DNA from: Eutreptiella sp. 'Long Island Sound 2002'
Lineage: Eukaryota > Euglenozoa > Euglenophyceae > Eutreptiales > Eutreptiaceae
Assembly (NCBI GenBank): GCA_964036045.1
Contig: OZ038381.1
Span: 104,847,367 to 104,911,366 of the forward strand
DNA length: 64,000 bases
Direction of reading: 5' to 3'
Program-made: the position numbers and the translations under genes
The notes under the pieces: generated by a model
Told to the model about the DNA's origin: nothing
Database searches by the model: none
Seen by the model: the letters and a program-made list of their open reading frames with translations, nothing else
Shown here: one piece after another, positions 62,159-64,000 of the stretch
Position numbering within the stretch: position 1 is the first letter of the stretch
Layout: the number at the start of each line of letters is the position of its first letter

Positions 62159-62963
62159 CTCAAGAAAGCGGAAGGGGAACGGCTTAAGAGCGCCAGTAAG
62201 GGCGGAGGAGCCGAAGGGGGGGGGCCTAACCCTGGAGGTTCTAAGGGTGTGGGTAAACCTGGAGGACCAACGTCCTCAGCTCCCCCCACTGGTGGAAGAG
62301 GAGCACCAAACCCCACACTTAAGGGTGAGCCGTCGGGTGAGAAACGGCCAGCCCCCTCCGGCCCCAGCGCTGGTGGCGCCGACAAGAGCAGCAACAACGC
62401 CAAGAAGCGCCGCCTAAATTGGCACTCTAAGTGCCTGCAGGCCGCTGTGGTTGAGGTCAAGTTCCCTGAAGAGGGATAGGGGGGCGGCTGCGAGAATGAG
62501 GATCTGGTTTCCTGGAGCACCGTGAGAATTGGTGACGAAGTCCACAAGGCTGTCTTAGACACGGGCGCTACGCTTTCAACTGTGGCCAGCAGACTGCTGA
62601 AACAGGCCAAGATCAGGAAAATTCAAACCGTGGCCATAAGGGTTGGGGATGGTGGGACCATCCATTCCCTGGGGGAAGGTCGATCTGACCGTGTGTCTAG
62701 GTGTTGAGCAGGTGACTCAGCACTGTAAAGTGCTGGACACCGACGCCTTTGACATTGTCATCGGCACAGATTTTCTGCGCCGTAACCCCCAGGTAAAACT
62801 GTTGTCTTTGCAACGTCCCTATGCCCTCCACTGCAACTTTGGCAGTGGCCTTTTCTCTGTCGCTCTGGAGCTGTCAGGACGAAAAGAATCCGGTCTGCGC
62901 TACGTGTACCGGTCTCATCGAACTGAAAAATTTCAGTTGGTGCGGCCCGTCTTGGAAAATTGA
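62159..62963 (+). CDS. Nucleocapsid tail and aspartic protease, family B (interrupted)
   Basis: In the nucleocapsid register, a Lys/Gly/Pro-rich tail (62159-62476) ends at TAG 62477-62479. The protease follows in the same frame with AVLDTGATLSTVASRLL (catalytic Asp) at about 62,546-62,600. A frameshift near 62,670 moves coding to the frame open at 62643-62963, which holds DAFDIVIGTDFLRRNPQV, the second retropepsin motif. That frame ends at TGA 62961-62963. The protease is thus recognisable but broken in this copy. Confidence 0.7.
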
Positions 62964-63680
62964 CTGGCCGCCTTGCAGGCAGACCTGAATGAAGTACAGG
63001 TGGAACTGTTTGCGAGTAAAGAGCAGCACATGATGCAGCTCTATTGCTCAGGGTATCTGAATAACGCCCACCGCTTCAATCGGGAGTCGACAGGGTTGTG
63101 CTATGCTAATCCCCCAATCTTCCAACTCACTAAGGTGCTTACAAAGATCGCCCTTGAAGGAGCGAGAGTGGTGCTGTGTACCCCTGACTGGGGTACCACA
63201 GACGAACACGCCTTTTGGAGACGACTGTTGGACCGTACAACAGTTGGAAGCCCTGAACTCCCCAATGGTCCAATCTACGCCCCTGAGGACTCTCAAGAGA
63301 CCATGCCCGCCCCCGAATGGGGCAGTTTTCTGTCCATCGTAGATGGATCTCCGAACCCCGTACCTGTGCGTGACCTCGACCAGGTGGTACTCAAGGAGTT
63401 GGTGGCCGAAAACAGAGGCCTTACCCTCCTGGATCTCAAGAAAAGATCCGAGTACTCTTCGGTCACTAGTACGAGTGGTGAGTGCTCCGATGAGCAGGGG
63501 AAGCCAGCCGTCTCCACTTCCTTGGCTGATGCTGACAACCACCTCAGCGATATTGCCAGTGCTATACCACCGGTTGAATCGGCGGTGGTGACACTGAAGC
63601 ACAGCGCTTTCCTAGCGCAGCACCTTATGGATGAGGTGGACCTTGGTGAGTCCACTTATAGCGGGTCCCATGACCACTGA
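62964..63680 (+). CDS. DIRS-methyltransferase-like domain, family B
   Basis: Open 62973-63680 (235 aa), in the same frame as the protease end, after a TGA. The first 95 residues follow the pattern seen after RNase H in DIRS-type elements: VELFASKEQHMMQLYCSG, a CYANPPIFQLTKVLTKI block with an NPP motif as in N6-adenine methyltransferases, then ARVVLCTPDW and a Trp. The rest is acidic and unrecognised. Assignment is by eye; finding it directly after protease, without RT, is unexpected. The stop TGA coincides with the proposed LTR start. Confidence 0.5.
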   Translation: MAALQADLNEVQVELFASKEQHMMQLYCSGYLNNAHRFNRESTGLCYANPPIFQLTKVLTKIALEGARVVLCTPDWGTTDEHAFWRRLLDRTTVGSPELPNGPIYAPEDSQETMPAPEWGSFLSIVDGSPNPVPVRDLDQVVLKELVAENRGLTLLDLKKRSEYSSVTSTSGECSDEQGKPAVSTSLADADNHLSDIASAIPPVESAVVTLKHSAFLAQHLMDEVDLGESTYSGSHDH

Positions 63681-64000
63681 AGCCGGTCCGGTGTACGATG
63701 AACCGTCTTCGCAGACCAGGCCCCACAGTTAGAAAAACAATGTCAGGATTTTTTTATTCTTTTCGCGCAAGTCGCAGGAGATCAGCGCGCGCCGCAGAAA
63801 CAAGGCGCCTGGGCATTGATTACGTGTTGAGAACGGTAGATTAGACCTTAATTTTGCATGTTTTTAGAGTTCTGATTATCGATTATAGTATAAACTTTTA
63901 TTGCGGTCACGGCTGTATTGCCTTAAGAATGTGACGGCAGGACTGCAGACCCGGCAAGGGTCCATGAACGTCTCGTCGCTGTGGCCGACAGCAAGAACAT
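63678..64000 (+). repeat. Possible start of the 3' LTR of the family B element
   Basis: TGAAGCCGGTCCGG closely matches the LTR starts at 885, 11,608 and 21,440. The following sequence is non-coding and includes ATGTCAGGATTTTTTTAT, loosely like ATGTCAGGAATC...TTTTTTTAT in the chromovirus LTR. There is no clear polypurine tract before it, and the window ends before the other border, so this stays tentative. Confidence 0.4.

Larger units (their letters stand above)
46231..64000 (+). mobile_element. Family B LTR retrotransposon, split by copy A2
   Basis: The left part (46,231-47,156) contains the LTR end, primer site and first codons; the right part (60,328 to the window end) contains the rest of the leader, Gag, nucleocapsid knuckle, protease, and a DIRS-methyltransferase-like domain. 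A 9-bp duplication of TACAAGTGG marks the split. No reverse transcriptase or integrase is seen between protease and the proposed 3' LTR start, so this copy is non-autonomous, deleted, or unusual. Confidence 0.7.

Noticed and set aside
1-64000. Genome-wide reassignment of a stop codon
   Set aside because: All three stop codons interrupt frames, and frameshifts are just as common, so decay or local readthrough explains more.

Overview
This window is eukaryotic repeat DNA. I found no confident single-copy host gene, rRNA or CRISPR array. It contains at least eight retroelement copies or pieces, one cut-and-paste type transposon and several minisatellites. The mix (chromodomain Ty3/gypsy element, LTR primer sites of the initiator-tRNA-Met type, very GC-rich non-LTR elements) suits a large repeat-rich genome of a unicellular eukaryote. 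A green or other microalga is my guess, but the sequence does not prove it.

Layout, left to right. 1-256 is the 3' end of a non-LTR element (family A). 257-884 and 3030 onward are C-rich DNA split by a complete short LTR element at 885-3029, with 579-bp LTRs and a 4-bp target duplication. About 4.6-31.0 kb is a degenerate family A copy on the plus strand (copy A1). It carries an ORF1-like region, endonuclease, reverse transcriptase, RNase H, zinc knuckle and further downstream ORFs. A 12.3-kb chromovirus (11,608 to about 23,890) sits between its RT and RNase H. 31.0-36.5 kb holds a minus-strand gag-protease fragment bordered by two copies of a repeat with 65-bp minisatellite units. 37.1-43.0 kb is a 26-bp minisatellite, interrupted at 37,944-39,594 by a 1,651-bp element with perfect 23-bp terminal inverted repeats and a 5-bp target duplication. 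43.0-46.2 kb is C-rich mosaic DNA with longer tandem repeats and a small family A fragment.

46.2-64.0 kb is an LTR element of the same family as the 32-35 kb gag fragment. Its leader is split at 47,156/60,328 by a second family A copy (A2, 47,157-60,327, minus strand, 13,171 bp) bounded by the 9-bp duplication TACAAGTGG. Removing A2 and one duplication copy restores an open frame across the junction. Gag, zinc knuckle, protease and a DIRS-methyltransferase-like domain follow, and a possible 3' LTR starts at 63,678.

The two large family A copies share a gene order over about 8 kb: EN, RT, RNase H, CCHC knuckle, second Cys cluster, Pro/His-rich region, then a terminal ORF ending in a KRRR tail. 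Their 3' ends share a hairpin and a (CAAACCT)n tail. This giant LINE-like family, with coding regions downstream of its polymerase ORF, is the most unusual thing in the window. Almost every ORF is broken by stops or frameshifts, so the copies are probably inactive.
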